Source of the DNA: Candidatus Pacebacteria bacterium CG_4_10_14_3_um_filter_34_15
GTDB lineage: Bacteria; Patescibacteriota; Microgenomatia; UBA1400; PJMF01
Assembly: GCA_002783105.1 (NCBI GenBank)
Contig: PFJN01000036.1
Span: 1 to 37,899, forward strand
Reading direction: 5' to 3'
DNA length: 37,899 nt
Position numbers and translations under genes: made by a program. The notes under the pieces are model-generated. The model was not told the origin of the DNA, did not search any database, and saw only the letters and a program-made list of their open reading frames with translations. How positions within the stretch are numbered: the stretch's first letter is position 1; each line of letters begins with the position of its first letter. This document shows, in pieces, positions 7,937 to 17,468 of the stretch.

Positions 7937-8008
7937 TTTATGGGGCGCGCAAAAAAAGTTAGACAAACTTTTTAATACACTCAAAATTAAATTTGCGCGC
8001 CCCATAAA
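7937..8008. repeat. 17-bp perfect GC-rich inverted repeat with nested AT-rich hairpin between the TasA-like and SipW-like genes
   Basis: TTTATGGGGCGCGCAAA (7937-7953) versus TTTGCGCGCCCCATAAA (7992-8008); inner AAAAAGTT (7953-7960)/AACTTTTT (7966-7973). Confidence 0.9.
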
Positions 8009-8013
8009 AAAAT

Positions 8014-8475
8014 ATGAAATACATTCAATACATTATTTTTAATATTTTTCTTATTATATTTTTAATTTTTTCGGTAATAAGCTATCTTGTTGGAGCCAAA
8101 CCATTAATTGTTACTTCTAACTCAATGTCTCCATCAATTGAAAAGGGAGATTTGGTTGTAATAATTAAGGGCGATCAATATGAGATTGGTGACATTATTA
8201 GTTTTCAGAATGAAGGACTTATAGCAACTCATAGAGTTATCAATATTGATTATAGCGATTCAAATGAGAGTATTAAATTTATAACAAAAGGAGACGCGAA
8301 TAAAAATACAGATTTTAGTTTAGTTAAAATTAATAATGTAATTGGAAAGGTAGGCTTCATTATTCCTTTTTTAGGTTTTATATTTTTATTTATTCAATCA
8401 AAATATTCAATTTATGCACTAATCATTATTATTTTAATTTTATTAATAGAGAAAATTAGGCATGATAAAAATTAA
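8014..8475 (+). CDS. sipW: Signal peptidase I, SipW/ER-archaeal type
   Basis: IVTSNSMSPSIEKGDLVVI (catalytic Ser box), GDIISFQNEGLIATHRVI (His-type, no Lys), KGDANKNTD, C-terminal TM. Confidence 0.85.
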   Translation: MKYIQYIIFNIFLIIFLIFSVISYLVGAKPLIVTSNSMSPSIEKGDLVVIIKGDQYEIGDIISFQNEGLIATHRVINIDYSDSNESIKFITKGDANKNTDFSLVKINNVIGKVGFIIPFLGFIFLFIQSKYSIYALIIIILILLIEKIRHDKN

Positions 8476-9541
8476 GTTACTATTATTTATTTCAATGATT
8501 ATATTTTTAGGATTATTAATATCTAGAACGTCATCATTTTATTTTGATTCAGTCAAAGGAGCAAATAACATAATGAAACTAACAGAATGGAAACCCGCTG
8601 AATCAAAATTAGAAATAATTAAAGACGATTTGGTTTACTCAATCGAAGAAAATATCGTCGATCAAAACCCCACAATATTTTTGCAAAACTTAACTACACA
8701 AGAAAACCAATATTTATCATTTCAATATAAAATAGAATCTGATGAAGATGCGTTGGGTTTTGATGATCCAAACTTCATACTATCAATAAATAATGACACT
8801 GTTTTTACGGATAATGTGAATCCAGGGATTTGGCAAAGAACTTTTATTAACTTAAAAGATTACAAATCGAATGACGGCCGATATTTAATTGATTTTATTA
8901 CAAAAAATACTTTTGATGAAATTAAACCACCATCTCTTTATATACAAGAAATTAGCACAGCAAAATTCTTAGCTAAAAAAAATGATTTATTAAAATTTAA
9001 TATTTCAAAAAGTAATTCCAAACTCCACTTAAAATATTCTGTAGATGAAAATGGAGCAATTGTATCAAAGCACCAAATATTATTAGAGCCCTTTGAATTT
9101 TTAGTTTCGGAACAATTTTTGAACAATGAGGTTGAGTACTATTCAGTTGATAGCTTTGGAAATGTAGAAAATTCAAAGTACGCAACAATCTATACAGATT
9201 TCACATTACCAAATAAAATTGAAGAGCTAAATTGCTTTAATGAATCAGATCAAGAGTTGAGTATTACTTTTACAGCACCACATGATGATTTTTCAAATCA
9301 ACCAATATTATATGAAAGCGCAATTTCTAGCACTGAAGTATTAGAAAGCACAGATTGGAATTTATTAGAACAAATTAATCCTGTTAATTTTAAAAAATTT
9401 GGAGTTTCAAATTTGTCATCGAATGGCGGAGCACTAGAAAATCTATTATTTCAAAACATAAATCCTGAAAAAAACTATTTTTCGATTAAATCAATTGATC
9501 AAGCTGGGAACATTTCTGAGATTTCCTCTTGTTTTAGATGA
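8462..9541 (+). CDS. Secreted/anchored beta-rich protein with fibronectin-III-like segment, hypothetical
   Basis: N-terminal TM; late region LTFTAPHDDFSNQPILYESAISS..NYFSIKSIDQAGNISEIS is Fn3-like; overlaps sipW end. Confidence 0.5.
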   Translation: MIKIKLLLFISMIIFLGLLISRTSSFYFDSVKGANNIMKLTEWKPAESKLEIIKDDLVYSIEENIVDQNPTIFLQNLTTQENQYLSFQYKIESDEDALGFDDPNFILSINNDTVFTDNVNPGIWQRTFINLKDYKSNDGRYLIDFITKNTFDEIKPPSLYIQEISTAKFLAKKNDLLKFNISKSNSKLHLKYSVDENGAIVSKHQILLEPFEFLVSEQFLNNEVEYYSVDSFGNVENSKYATIYTDFTLPNKIEELNCFNESDQELSITFTAPHDDFSNQPILYESAISSTEVLESTDWNLLEQINPVNFKKFGVSNLSSNGGALENLLFQNINPEKNYFSIKSIDQAGNISEISSCFR

Positions 9542-10457
9542 CGATTTTCATCATAATGACGGAGTGAAATTATTAAAAACTATAAGCCATTTATTTCATC
9601 CCCAGAAATCTAATAATCATAGATCAAAGATTCTACATCCCAAACCTTTGATGTTTATGACCTTGATTGCTTTGGGATTTTATCAACTAGTTGGTGTTTT
9701 TTCATTTGTGAATTTGCCTAAGGGCAATGTACTTGGATATGCATCTAATATTACAATTTCTCAGATTATTGAGGGGACAAACAAAGAGAGAGTGAGCCAG
9801 GGATTAGTCGCATTGACTTATAATACCTCATTGTCTGAAGCTGCTACAGGTAAAGCTAGAGACATGTTTACCGATCAATATTGGGCTCATACTTCTCCGG
9901 GTGGCAAAGAGCCATGGGATTTTATTAAGAGTGTTAATTATAATTACAAAGTTGCCGGTGAAAATTTGGCACGAGATTTTGATTCAACAACTCCAATGAT
10001 TACAGCCTGGATGAATTCGCCTACGCATAAAGCAAATATAATGAATCCAAGATACCGAGACATAGGTCTTGCAGTTGTTGATGGGAAGCTTAATGGTGTT
10101 GAAACAACTTTAGTTGTTCAAATATTTGGAACTCTGGCTACTGACACAGAATCGTCAACCACTCCAAGCGTTGAAGTTGCGGGAATAACTTTGGAAAATT
10201 TCAAACAACAAGAAGTTTTGGCAACCTCAGTGGTCCCTCAAGGATATTTGTCTCAAGGAATTTTGTTGTCTCCACTTCACTTATTAAAGGCATTTTTCTT
10301 GAGTATTATCTTTTTATTGATAGCAGTACTTTTGTATGATGGATTCGTAGCTGGTCACAGAAAGTCGGTTCGACTTGTTGGCAAAAACCTGGCTCATATA
10401 ATATTATTTATTTTTATTGCATATTTAGTTGTCTTCTTTAAAGGAGGGGTAGTTTAA
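9495..10457 (+). CDS. CAP (SCP/PR-1) domain membrane protein; true start probably downstream of 9495 (GTG 9564 or ATG 9651)
   Basis: TNKERVSQGLVALTYNTSLSEAATGKARDM..WAHTSPGGKEPWDFI..AGENLARDF..AWMNSPTHKANIMNPRYRDIGLAV; C-terminal TMs. Confidence 0.85.
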   Translation: MIKLGTFLRFPLVLDDDFHHNDGVKLLKTISHLFHPQKSNNHRSKILHPKPLMFMTLIALGFYQLVGVFSFVNLPKGNVLGYASNITISQIIEGTNKERVSQGLVALTYNTSLSEAATGKARDMFTDQYWAHTSPGGKEPWDFIKSVNYNYKVAGENLARDFDSTTPMITAWMNSPTHKANIMNPRYRDIGLAVVDGKLNGVETTLVVQIFGTLATDTESSTTPSVEVAGITLENFKQQEVLATSVVPQGYLSQGILLSPLHLLKAFFLSIIFLLIAVLLYDGFVAGHRKSVRLVGKNLAHIILFIFIAYLVVFFKGGVV

Positions 10458-10715
10458 ATGATTGCAGAATTTAAAAGTCACAAAATTGCGTACATAGTTC
10501 TATCAACAGTTTTATTTATTTGTGTGCTATTGTTTCTTCATTTTTGGCCCGATAGAAGTAAGCAGAGAATAGTCGCTGTCTTGATGTCACTATTCTATTT
10601 TTTTTGGGGAATTATTGTGCATAAAAACTCAAAACACATTAACTCAAAAGTTATTTTTGAGTACCTAGCTGTTTCATTATTGTCTGGTACAATTTTGATT
10701 TTACTCACTTTTTAA
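10458..10715 (+). CDS. Small membrane protein, hypothetical
   Basis: 85 aa, three hydrophobic segments; abuts the CAP gene. Confidence 0.5.
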   Translation: MIAEFKSHKIAYIVLSTVLFICVLLFLHFWPDRSKQRIVAVLMSLFYFFWGIIVHKNSKHINSKVIFEYLAVSLLSGTILILLTF

Positions 10716-10759
10716 ACAGAAAAGTGATAAACTAGGGATGATTTTATATAAGGAGAAAT

Positions 10760-11488
10760 ATGAAGGGAATTATTTTAGCCGGTGGCTCTGGAAGCAGATT
10801 GAGACCTCTTACTAAAGTTACTAGTAAGCAGTTATTGCCTGTTTATGATCAGCCAATGATCTATTACCCTCTCAAAACACTTTTGGACGGAGGAATTAGA
10901 GATATTTTAATTATTGTAGCTCCTGACCATGCCGGAGATTTTCTAAAACTTTTGGGCAGTGGTAAAGATTTTGGCTGTAAATTTACTTATGAGATTCAAG
11001 ATAAGCCAGAGGGGATTGCCCAAGCTTTTATTGTTGGACAAAATTTTATTGGCAATGATAGTGCTACCTTAATCCTTGGTGATAATATTTATGAAGACAC
11101 ATTTAAGGATGAAATAGCTTCTTTTAAAACTGGAGCAAGAATTTTTATTAAAGATGTTAAAGACCCTCAAAGATTTGGTGTTGTCGAGTTTGACGAAAAC
11201 AATAGAGCAACTTCAATTGAAGAAAAACCTAAAACACCTAAGTCAAAGTATGCAGTTACAGGAATGTATATTTACGATAATACCGTAATTGAAAAAGTAA
11301 AAAAGCTTCAATCATCTGACAGGGGTGAACTTGAAATTACCGACTTAAATAATCTATACTTAGAGGAGCAGAGCTTAGACGTAGCTTTTGTTGATGGCCG
11401 GTGGTTTGATACAGGAACTTTTGAGTCTTTGCACGAAGCCATAATTTTTGTTAGAAATAGAGAATTAGCAAAGAAGAAGATCAAATGA
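10760..11488 (+). CDS. rfbA: Sugar-1-phosphate nucleotidyltransferase (glucose-1-phosphate thymidylyltransferase-like)
   Basis: [48 protein letters not shown]. Confidence 0.88.
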   Translation: MKGIILAGGSGSRLRPLTKVTSKQLLPVYDQPMIYYPLKTLLDGGIRDILIIVAPDHAGDFLKLLGSGKDFGCKFTYEIQDKPEGIAQAFIVGQNFIGNDSATLILGDNIYEDTFKDEIASFKTGARIFIKDVKDPQRFGVVEFDENNRATSIEEKPKTPKSKYAVTGMYIYDNTVIEKVKKLQSSDRGELEITDLNNLYLEEQSLDVAFVDGRWFDTGTFESLHEAIIFVRNRELAKKKIK

Positions 11489-12372
11489 ACCAACGAAAAA
11501 AACTTTTTTTAGCCATAATTGTAGTTTTTTTAATCGGATCTGGTATTTCAAAGGTTGGCGCTCAAGATTCTAACAAAGATGTTGCTCAAGTTACTCAAGA
11601 AGAAACTTCTTTTTCTGGAGATGAAAAGACAGATCTGATTTTTAATAAATCTAGAAGTACTCAAAAAATTTTAGATTTAAAGGTGCTTTATAGAGATCAA
11701 ATAGAAGCATACAGAAATTCAGATAAACAATTTAATATTGCAAAAACTCATTATTTTAATGTTTTAACTTTAATATCTTTGGAAGAACTTGTAGGATCCA
11801 CTAAGCTTGCTATGAGCGATAGGCTGAAAGTTTTAATAACTTATCTAGAATTATTAAGTGCCACTCTTGAAGATACCACGGGAGTAGAGTTAGCTTTAAA
11901 AGAAGAAAGTCTTAAACAAATTCGTGCTACAATTATAGCTTTGAAACTTCATCAAGAAGACATCGCTCTAGCCAAAGACAGAGCTACCTTCAATCTTTTA
12001 GCTGATGATTTTTCATTATTTGTTGAGTCATATGAGCAAGTTAGTTATAGAGCTTTATCTTTAATAAGAATTGGTCAGATTCAAGCTGTTTATGATGCAG
12101 CAACTATAATAGATGCCGATATAAAAAAGAGCAAAGAGGGAGAAGATGTCGGCGCAGTTGTAGAATCAAAAAGAGTGAGAGCATTTCAAGAAATTCAAAG
12201 AAACTTTACTATTACAAATGAGGGCTTAATTAAGCTTAATGATAAGGTAATTTCTCGCGAAGCTGAGGACTTTGGTAGAAACTTTTATGAAGATACTTTA
12301 GTCAATCTTGAACCAATCTATATTCAAATGTCAAAATCTCTGGATCATTTGGAGGAGTTATTAAAACTTTAA
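11485..12372 (+). CDS. Secreted helical hypothetical protein
   Basis: Signal peptide ([21 protein letters not shown]) then a long helical protein; 4-nt overlap with the upstream gene. Confidence 0.55.
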   Translation: MNQRKKLFLAIIVVFLIGSGISKVGAQDSNKDVAQVTQEETSFSGDEKTDLIFNKSRSTQKILDLKVLYRDQIEAYRNSDKQFNIAKTHYFNVLTLISLEELVGSTKLAMSDRLKVLITYLELLSATLEDTTGVELALKEESLKQIRATIIALKLHQEDIALAKDRATFNLLADDFSLFVESYEQVSYRALSLIRIGQIQAVYDAATIIDADIKKSKEGEDVGAVVESKRVRAFQEIQRNFTITNEGLIKLNDKVISREAEDFGRNFYEDTLVNLEPIYIQMSKSLDHLEELLKL

Positions 12373-12373
12373 T

Positions 12374-12757
12374 ATGAATAAACTTGAGCAAACAAACCAA
12401 ACTGATTTTTCGTATGAGGAGCCAATCTTTTCTGATTTTAATGTTGAGTTGCCAGTTGAGCCAAAGCCAGTAGTACCGGAAATAAAAAATAGTAAAAAGA
12501 AAAAGTTTATTATCATTGGATTAGCAATTTTTTTCTTGATTCTAGTACTTGTAATAGTTATCATTAAATTAAAAAAATCTCCGGTTGAAATAACTAAAGA
12601 TAAAGAATCCGAGGTAATTACAAAAAATTTAGGACCATTTGAGGAACGAATTAAAAATGCAAGAATTGATTTAGAAATTGCAGATCCGTCTAATCAAGAT
12701 CTGACTTATCCTCCAGTTAATATGGAACTTCGTATTGATCAGAAAGAGAAGAGATAA
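12374..12757 (+). CDS. Single-pass membrane protein, hypothetical
   Basis: Pro/acidic N-terminus, KKKKFIIIGLAIFFLILVLVIVIIKLKK TM. Confidence 0.5.
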   Translation: MNKLEQTNQTDFSYEEPIFSDFNVELPVEPKPVVPEIKNSKKKKFIIIGLAIFFLILVLVIVIIKLKKSPVEITKDKESEVITKNLGPFEERIKNARIDLEIADPSNQDLTYPPVNMELRIDQKEKR

Positions 12758-13663
12758 CTAATCAGTTTTTTTCTTACTCATTACATTTTTCAAATTAAAA
12801 CTTATGAAAGTAAGAATTGTCCAAAAAGCTATTGTTGCCATTGGAAGTGTTAGATCGCTGTAAAGTATATTACTAGCAGTCTCGATTATTGCTGTGGGAA
12901 TCATGATGTTTGAACACAACTTTAGAACTTTCTTAAAGTTAAAACTAAAACTATAAATTTTAAAAAGGAAATACACCAAAATTGATTCAATAAACAAAAA
13001 CCAGCTTTTTGATAATAAATATAAAATACTAGAAATAATCGCCATGATTATTTGAATTTTAGGAAAAGACTTATCAATCGATTCTGAGATAGTAGCAGTA
13101 ATTTTTAGTAAAATTTGTTTGTTGAGGCTGTAAGAGCCCAGACCATCAAAAATTGTTGTGAGAGGATACTCGACCCAATCTTCTTTAGAATTTTGATTGT
13201 CTTGGGTTTGATCTTGAGTAGCACTTTGTAGACTATATAAATAATTTTTGTTTATGTAAATTAAAGAGCTATTCTGGAATATTAAATTAGATTCATAGGG
13301 TGGTTCTTGAGTGTTGCTAATTATTCCAAATAATTTTGGTAAATGATGCTTTTTGTAATCTATTGTTGAAGGCCAATAAATATTTACATAATCTTGGTTA
13401 AGCTCTAATTGATTGTCTGCCCATATGATTTCCAAATTTTTGTCAAAGTGATTATTCAAATCATTGAGTGCAAGATTTACATCATCTTTAATTTTGGGAA
13501 GTTTTTTTAGTGCTATGTTCGCGCCATTAACTAATCCAAGGATTAAGATTGTTGAAGCAAAAAATAAAAGTGAGGTCTTCAGGGGTTTTTTTAAAACCTC
13601 AAGATAATATTCTGCAGAGGTGATGCTGGATTTAATTTTTTGAAAATATTTTATTAAAATCAT
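12758..13663 (-). CDS. DUF1189-like multi-pass membrane protein
   Basis: N-terminal IKYFQKIKSSITSAEYYLEVLKKPLKTSLLFFAS, long extracytoplasmic domain, then 4 TM helices. Confidence 0.55.
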   Translation of the reverse strand: MILIKYFQKIKSSITSAEYYLEVLKKPLKTSLLFFASTILILGLVNGANIALKKLPKIKDDVNLALNDLNNHFDKNLEIIWADNQLELNQDYVNIYWPSTIDYKKHHLPKLFGIISNTQEPPYESNLIFQNSSLIYINKNYLYSLQSATQDQTQDNQNSKEDWVEYPLTTIFDGLGSYSLNKQILLKITATISESIDKSFPKIQIIMAIISSILYLLSKSWFLFIESILVYFLFKIYSFSFNFKKVLKLCSNIMIPTAIIETASNILYSDLTLPMATIAFWTILTFISFNLKNVMSKKKTD

Positions 13664-13689
13664 GTTGTTAGTATAGCTTGAACTAGATT

Positions 13690-13711
13690 ATAGCGCGAGA
13701 CCATAGCGCGA
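13690..13711. repeat. Short direct repeat ATAGCGCGA x2
   Basis: ATAGCGCGA at 13690-13698 and 13703-13711 (13-nt period), intergenic. Confidence 0.6.
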
Positions 13712-13769
13712 CTATCACCTTCAGGGAAATTTTGGTACAATTAGTTACCTTTAATAAAAGAAAGTTATT

Positions 13770-14324
13770 ATGTCATTCGATTTTATAGAATTTAAATCCA
13801 AGCTTAGTAAATCGTATGATTTTGTTCTTAATGATATTGCTTCCTTGAGAACTGGTCGTGCAACTGTTCAAATTCTTGATCCAGTGATTGTAGAAGCATA
13901 TGGATCTAAGATGAGGTTAGTAGAAGTTGCTTCAATTCAAACTCCCGATCCTACTATGTTGCTAGTCACACCTTGGGATAGGTCTTTACTTCCAAATATT
14001 GAGAAGGCTATTTCTTCTGCAGAATTAAATTTAAATCCTGTTGTCGATGGAGATATTATTAGAATTAAAATAGCATCTCTTACAGAAGAAAAAAGATTTG
14101 AAATGGTGAAAATTCTTCACAAAAAAATTGAATCGGGAAGAGTGATGTTTAGAAATTTGCGTTCCGATACAAAGCGAGAGATTGAAAAACAAAAAGGGAA
14201 CGATGGAATTAGCGAGGATGATATAAAAAATGAAGTAAAAGAATTAGACGATTTATTAAAACAACATATGGAAAAACTCGATACCTTAACTGTTAATAAA
14301 GAAAAAGAGTTGCTGACAATTTAG
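13770..14324 (+). CDS. frr: Ribosome recycling factor
   Basis: LRTGRATVQILDPVIVEAYGSKMRLVEVASIQTPDPTMLLVTPWD..KIASLTEEKRFEMVK. Confidence 0.95.
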   Translation: MSFDFIEFKSKLSKSYDFVLNDIASLRTGRATVQILDPVIVEAYGSKMRLVEVASIQTPDPTMLLVTPWDRSLLPNIEKAISSAELNLNPVVDGDIIRIKIASLTEEKRFEMVKILHKKIESGRVMFRNLRSDTKREIEKQKGNDGISEDDIKNEVKELDDLLKQHMEKLDTLTVNKEKELLTI

Positions 14325-14325
14325 T

Positions 14326-15438
14326 ATGAGCGTAGTTCTTTTTATCATAATTCTATCTTTCTTGGTCATAATTCATGAACTTGGACATTATTTTGTTGCG
14401 TTGTGGTCAAAGGTTAAAGTTGAAGAGTTTGGCATCGGTTATCCTCCAAAAGCATTTAGACTTTTTAGATGGAAAGGCACTGATTTCACAGTAAACTGGA
14501 TTTCGTTTGGAGGTTTTGTAAAACTTCAGGGAGAAGAGGGAGTAAAAGGAGCATCAAAATTATCGGGCCAATTTTACCAAGCTCCAACGCTAAGGAAATT
14601 AATAATACTTTTAGCTGGCGCCTCTGTTAATTTTATTTTTGGAATTATTGCTTTTACAATTGTTTTTTCAAATATTGGAATTCCGGAAGTAATTTCTGAG
14701 GCCAGAATTGGTAAAATTAGCGTTGGCTCTCCTGCTAAGGAAGTTGGTATTGAGGCTAATACAAATATCATTGGTTTTCAAGCTCTAGATCAAGAAAAAG
14801 TACTTATATCGTCTCCCAATGACTTAGTGGGACAAATCTCAACGCACAAGGGTGAGACTGTTAAAATTTTTACGTCTGGCCATTGCGAAAATCTAACTTG
14901 CGAGAAGATTGAAAAAGAATATGAAGTATATTTAAGACCAGTCGACTCAACCCCCGAAGATCAGGGTTCGCTTGGAGTGGTTTTTGATCAAGTAATCTAT
15001 CGATTTTACCCACCTTTACAAATGCCATTTAAAAGTGTCGCCTTTGGAATAGAGCAGGCAATGTATTTAGGAGTTCAAATCGTTCAGGCATTTTCGCAGA
15101 TAGTACAGGACTTATTCCTACACGCAAAAGTAACTGGAGATGTCGCTGGGCCGGTTGGAATTATTCATCAAGCCAAAGAAATAGGGTTATTTGAGGAAGG
15201 ATTTCTAACAATTTTATCATTTGCAGGTATGTTATCCATAAACTTAGCTGTTATGAACGTGCTTCCATTTCCACCTTTAGATGGAGGAAGAGCTCTATTC
15301 GTAGTACTTGAATTGATATTCAAGAAAAAAAGGACTGAAAAGATTGAATATTACTTGAATTATGGCGGATATATTTTTTTATTAAGCTTAATAGTTATTA
15401 TTACTATTAAAGATGTTTTAAGAATTTTTGGAAAATAA
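14326..15438 (+). CDS. rseP: Site-2 zinc metalloprotease RseP
   Basis: FLVIIHELGHYFVALWSKVKVEEFGIGYPP, PDZ segment, NVLPFPPLDGGRALFVVLE. Confidence 0.94.
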   Translation: MSVVLFIIILSFLVIIHELGHYFVALWSKVKVEEFGIGYPPKAFRLFRWKGTDFTVNWISFGGFVKLQGEEGVKGASKLSGQFYQAPTLRKLIILLAGASVNFIFGIIAFTIVFSNIGIPEVISEARIGKISVGSPAKEVGIEANTNIIGFQALDQEKVLISSPNDLVGQISTHKGETVKIFTSGHCENLTCEKIEKEYEVYLRPVDSTPEDQGSLGVVFDQVIYRFYPPLQMPFKSVAFGIEQAMYLGVQIVQAFSQIVQDLFLHAKVTGDVAGPVGIIHQAKEIGLFEEGFLTILSFAGMLSINLAVMNVLPFPPLDGGRALFVVLELIFKKKRTEKIEYYLNYGGYIFLLSLIVIITIKDVLRIFGK

Positions 15439-15440
15439 TT

Positions 15441-15575
15441 ATGACAAAAAAAACTAAATCTACCACTTTTTCTGAATCTCAGGTAAGCTTATTACATAAG
15501 GACTTATTAAAAACATTAATTACTACTATAATAGTCTTTACTGTTTTGATTTTGATTTATTTGTACTCTAAATAG
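15441..15575 (+). CDS. 44-aa single-TM microprotein (not in the ORF track)
   Basis: MTKKTKSTTFSESQVSLLHKDLLKTLITTIIVFTVLILIYLYSK*, begins 2 nt after the rseP stop. Confidence 0.55.
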   Translation: MTKKTKSTTFSESQVSLLHKDLLKTLITTIIVFTVLILIYLYSK

Positions 15576-15582
15576 AAGCTAG

Positions 15583-15611
15583 TTTACTCGGTTGAATATT
15601 TGAACTATACT
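15583..15611 (+). promoter_or_regulatory. Promoter TTTACT-N17-TATACT for the DUF3048 gene
   Basis: Overlaps the tracked TTG start at 15600, implying that the true start is the ATG at 15645. Confidence 0.6.
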
Positions 15612-15644
15612 CAGCTTTCTATACTTGAAAGGAAATTGAATAAT

Positions 15645-16865
15645 ATGAAATTTACAAGCAAAAAAATACTAATAATGACCCTGATGATTTATGTTTTGTC
15701 ATCGGTGCTTTCTTATTCCACATTTTCATATTTTTTAGGTTCGAGCGATGGCAATAAAATGACCGACAACGCAGTATTAAATGAAGACGGTACTCCAGCA
15801 AATAAAGTAGATACCTTGCTTACAGCTTTACTGGAAATAGATCCATCGGAAGCAAAAACAGAAGCTTGTCCTTTAAATGGAAAATTATTTACAAAACAAG
15901 AGAAAGATGCCTGGGAAATGAAGCGTCCTTTAGCAATCATGATCGAGAATTCTGTAGATGCTAGACCTCAATCCGGATTGGGAGATGCAGATATTGTTTT
16001 TGAAGCTATGGCAGAAGGTGGCGTAACAAGATTTATGGGTCTTTTTTATTGTGGTGTTCAAAGATATAACACTATTATTGCCCCAGTTAGATCAGCAAGA
16101 ACATATTTTGTTGAATACGCATCAGGATTTAATTATCCTCTATATGTTCATGTGGGTGGTGCAAATATACCTGGACCAGCTAACGCACTTGGTCAAATTG
16201 CAGACTATGGTTGGTCACTGGAGAATGATCTAAATCAATTTTCGATTGGTTTTCCAACTTTTGTAAGAAATAATGATAGGTTAGATAGAGAAGTTGCAAC
16301 TGAGCACACAATGCAGGCAACAACTGAAGATTTATGGAGGGTGGCTGCAAAAAGAGACTGGACAAATATTGCCCCAAAAAGAAAGTATGGTAGAACAACA
16401 ATAGGTGGAGACGATTGGAAAGATACCTACAAGAGTTGGTCATTTCAAGATGAGGCTGGTGTAATTGGTGCTACAACAAACATTAAATATGAATTTTGGA
16501 ATGGGTTTAGTGATTTTGGTGTCGAGTGGCAATATGATAAAGATTCAAACTCATACAATCGTCTCATGGCAGGTGCACCTCATATTGATTTAAATATTGA
16601 AGAACAAATCAAAGCATCTAATGTTATAGTACTATTAACAGCCGAGAAGGGTCCTATAGATGAGCTTAGGCACATGCTTTATACAACTATAGGCAAAGGA
16701 AATGCTCTAATCTTTAAAAATGGTGATGCTATTAAGGCTACATGGTCTAAAGCAACAAGAGAATCTGAACTAAAATTCTTTGATCGTAAGGGCGACGAGA
16801 TTGAGTTCGCTCGCGGGCTTACATGGATCTCAGTAGTCGACTTATCAACCAAAGTGACTTACTAA
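15645..16865 (+). CDS. DUF3048 (YerB-like) protein; tracked ORF starts at 15600
   Basis: RPLAIMIENSVDARPQSGLGDADIVFEAMAEGGVTRFMGLF..PVRSARTYFVEYASGFNYPLYVHVGG. Confidence 0.88.
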   Translation: MKFTSKKILIMTLMIYVLSSVLSYSTFSYFLGSSDGNKMTDNAVLNEDGTPANKVDTLLTALLEIDPSEAKTEACPLNGKLFTKQEKDAWEMKRPLAIMIENSVDARPQSGLGDADIVFEAMAEGGVTRFMGLFYCGVQRYNTIIAPVRSARTYFVEYASGFNYPLYVHVGGANIPGPANALGQIADYGWSLENDLNQFSIGFPTFVRNNDRLDREVATEHTMQATTEDLWRVAAKRDWTNIAPKRKYGRTTIGGDDWKDTYKSWSFQDEAGVIGATTNIKYEFWNGFSDFGVEWQYDKDSNSYNRLMAGAPHIDLNIEEQIKASNVIVLLTAEKGPIDELRHMLYTTIGKGNALIFKNGDAIKATWSKATRESELKFFDRKGDEIEFARGLTWISVVDLSTKVTY

Positions 16866-16868
16866 AAT

Positions 16869-17468
16869 ATGAACAACTTGCAAGATTTCATGATTTCTAA
16901 AGTTAGAGTTGAGATGATGGAGTTGTTCTATACTCATATTGAAGAAATGTATTATGTTCGTGAAATTACCCGTGAAGTTAAAGAAGAGATTAATGCTGTA
17001 AGAAGAGAGCTAGACAGAATGTTGGCTGCAGGAATTCTAAAAAGCGAACAAAGAGGTAACAGGCTTTATTATTTTTTGAACAAAAAGTACCCATATTTTC
17101 AAGAAATTCATCAAATGGTGGTAAAAAGCACCGGCTTAGGAAAAAAACTCCGAAAACTAAGAAGAAAATTAGGATCTGTGAGTTTCGTGATGTTTTCAGG
17201 CAGATTTGTCAGAGGTTTGATCCCCCGTCAGGGAGAGATTGATATGCTTGTGATTGGTGATGTAGTTCTTCCAGAACTTGAACTGATTGTCAAATATGAA
17301 GAAAAAAACCTTGGTAGAGAAATTAATTACGCCATTTTTTCTGATGATGAGTTTGAATTTAGAAAAACCAGAAGAGATCCATTTGTGATGGATGTTTTAT
17401 ATGGTAGCAGAATCATGGTCGTAGGAAACGAAGACGATTTTGTAGAGCGAAACTTGCCTGGAGTATAA
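16869..17468 (+). CDS. Winged-helix plus nucleotidyltransferase-like protein, putative regulator
   Basis: YYVREITREVKEEINAVRRELDRMLAAGILKSEQRGNRLYYFLNKKYPYFQEI wHTH followed by a minimal NTase-like region. Confidence 0.6.
   Translation: MNNLQDFMISKVRVEMMELFYTHIEEMYYVREITREVKEEINAVRRELDRMLAAGILKSEQRGNRLYYFLNKKYPYFQEIHQMVVKSTGLGKKLRKLRRKLGSVSFVMFSGRFVRGLIPRQGEIDMLVIGDVVLPELELIVKYEEKNLGREINYAIFSDDEFEFRKTRRDPFVMDVLYGSRIMVVGNEDDFVERNLPGV

Noticed and set aside
15600-15644. N-terminal extension of the DUF3048 protein from TTG 15600
   Set aside because: The promoter -10 (15606-15611) lies inside it; ATG 15645 with GAAAGGAA upstream and the following signal/TM segment is more plausible.
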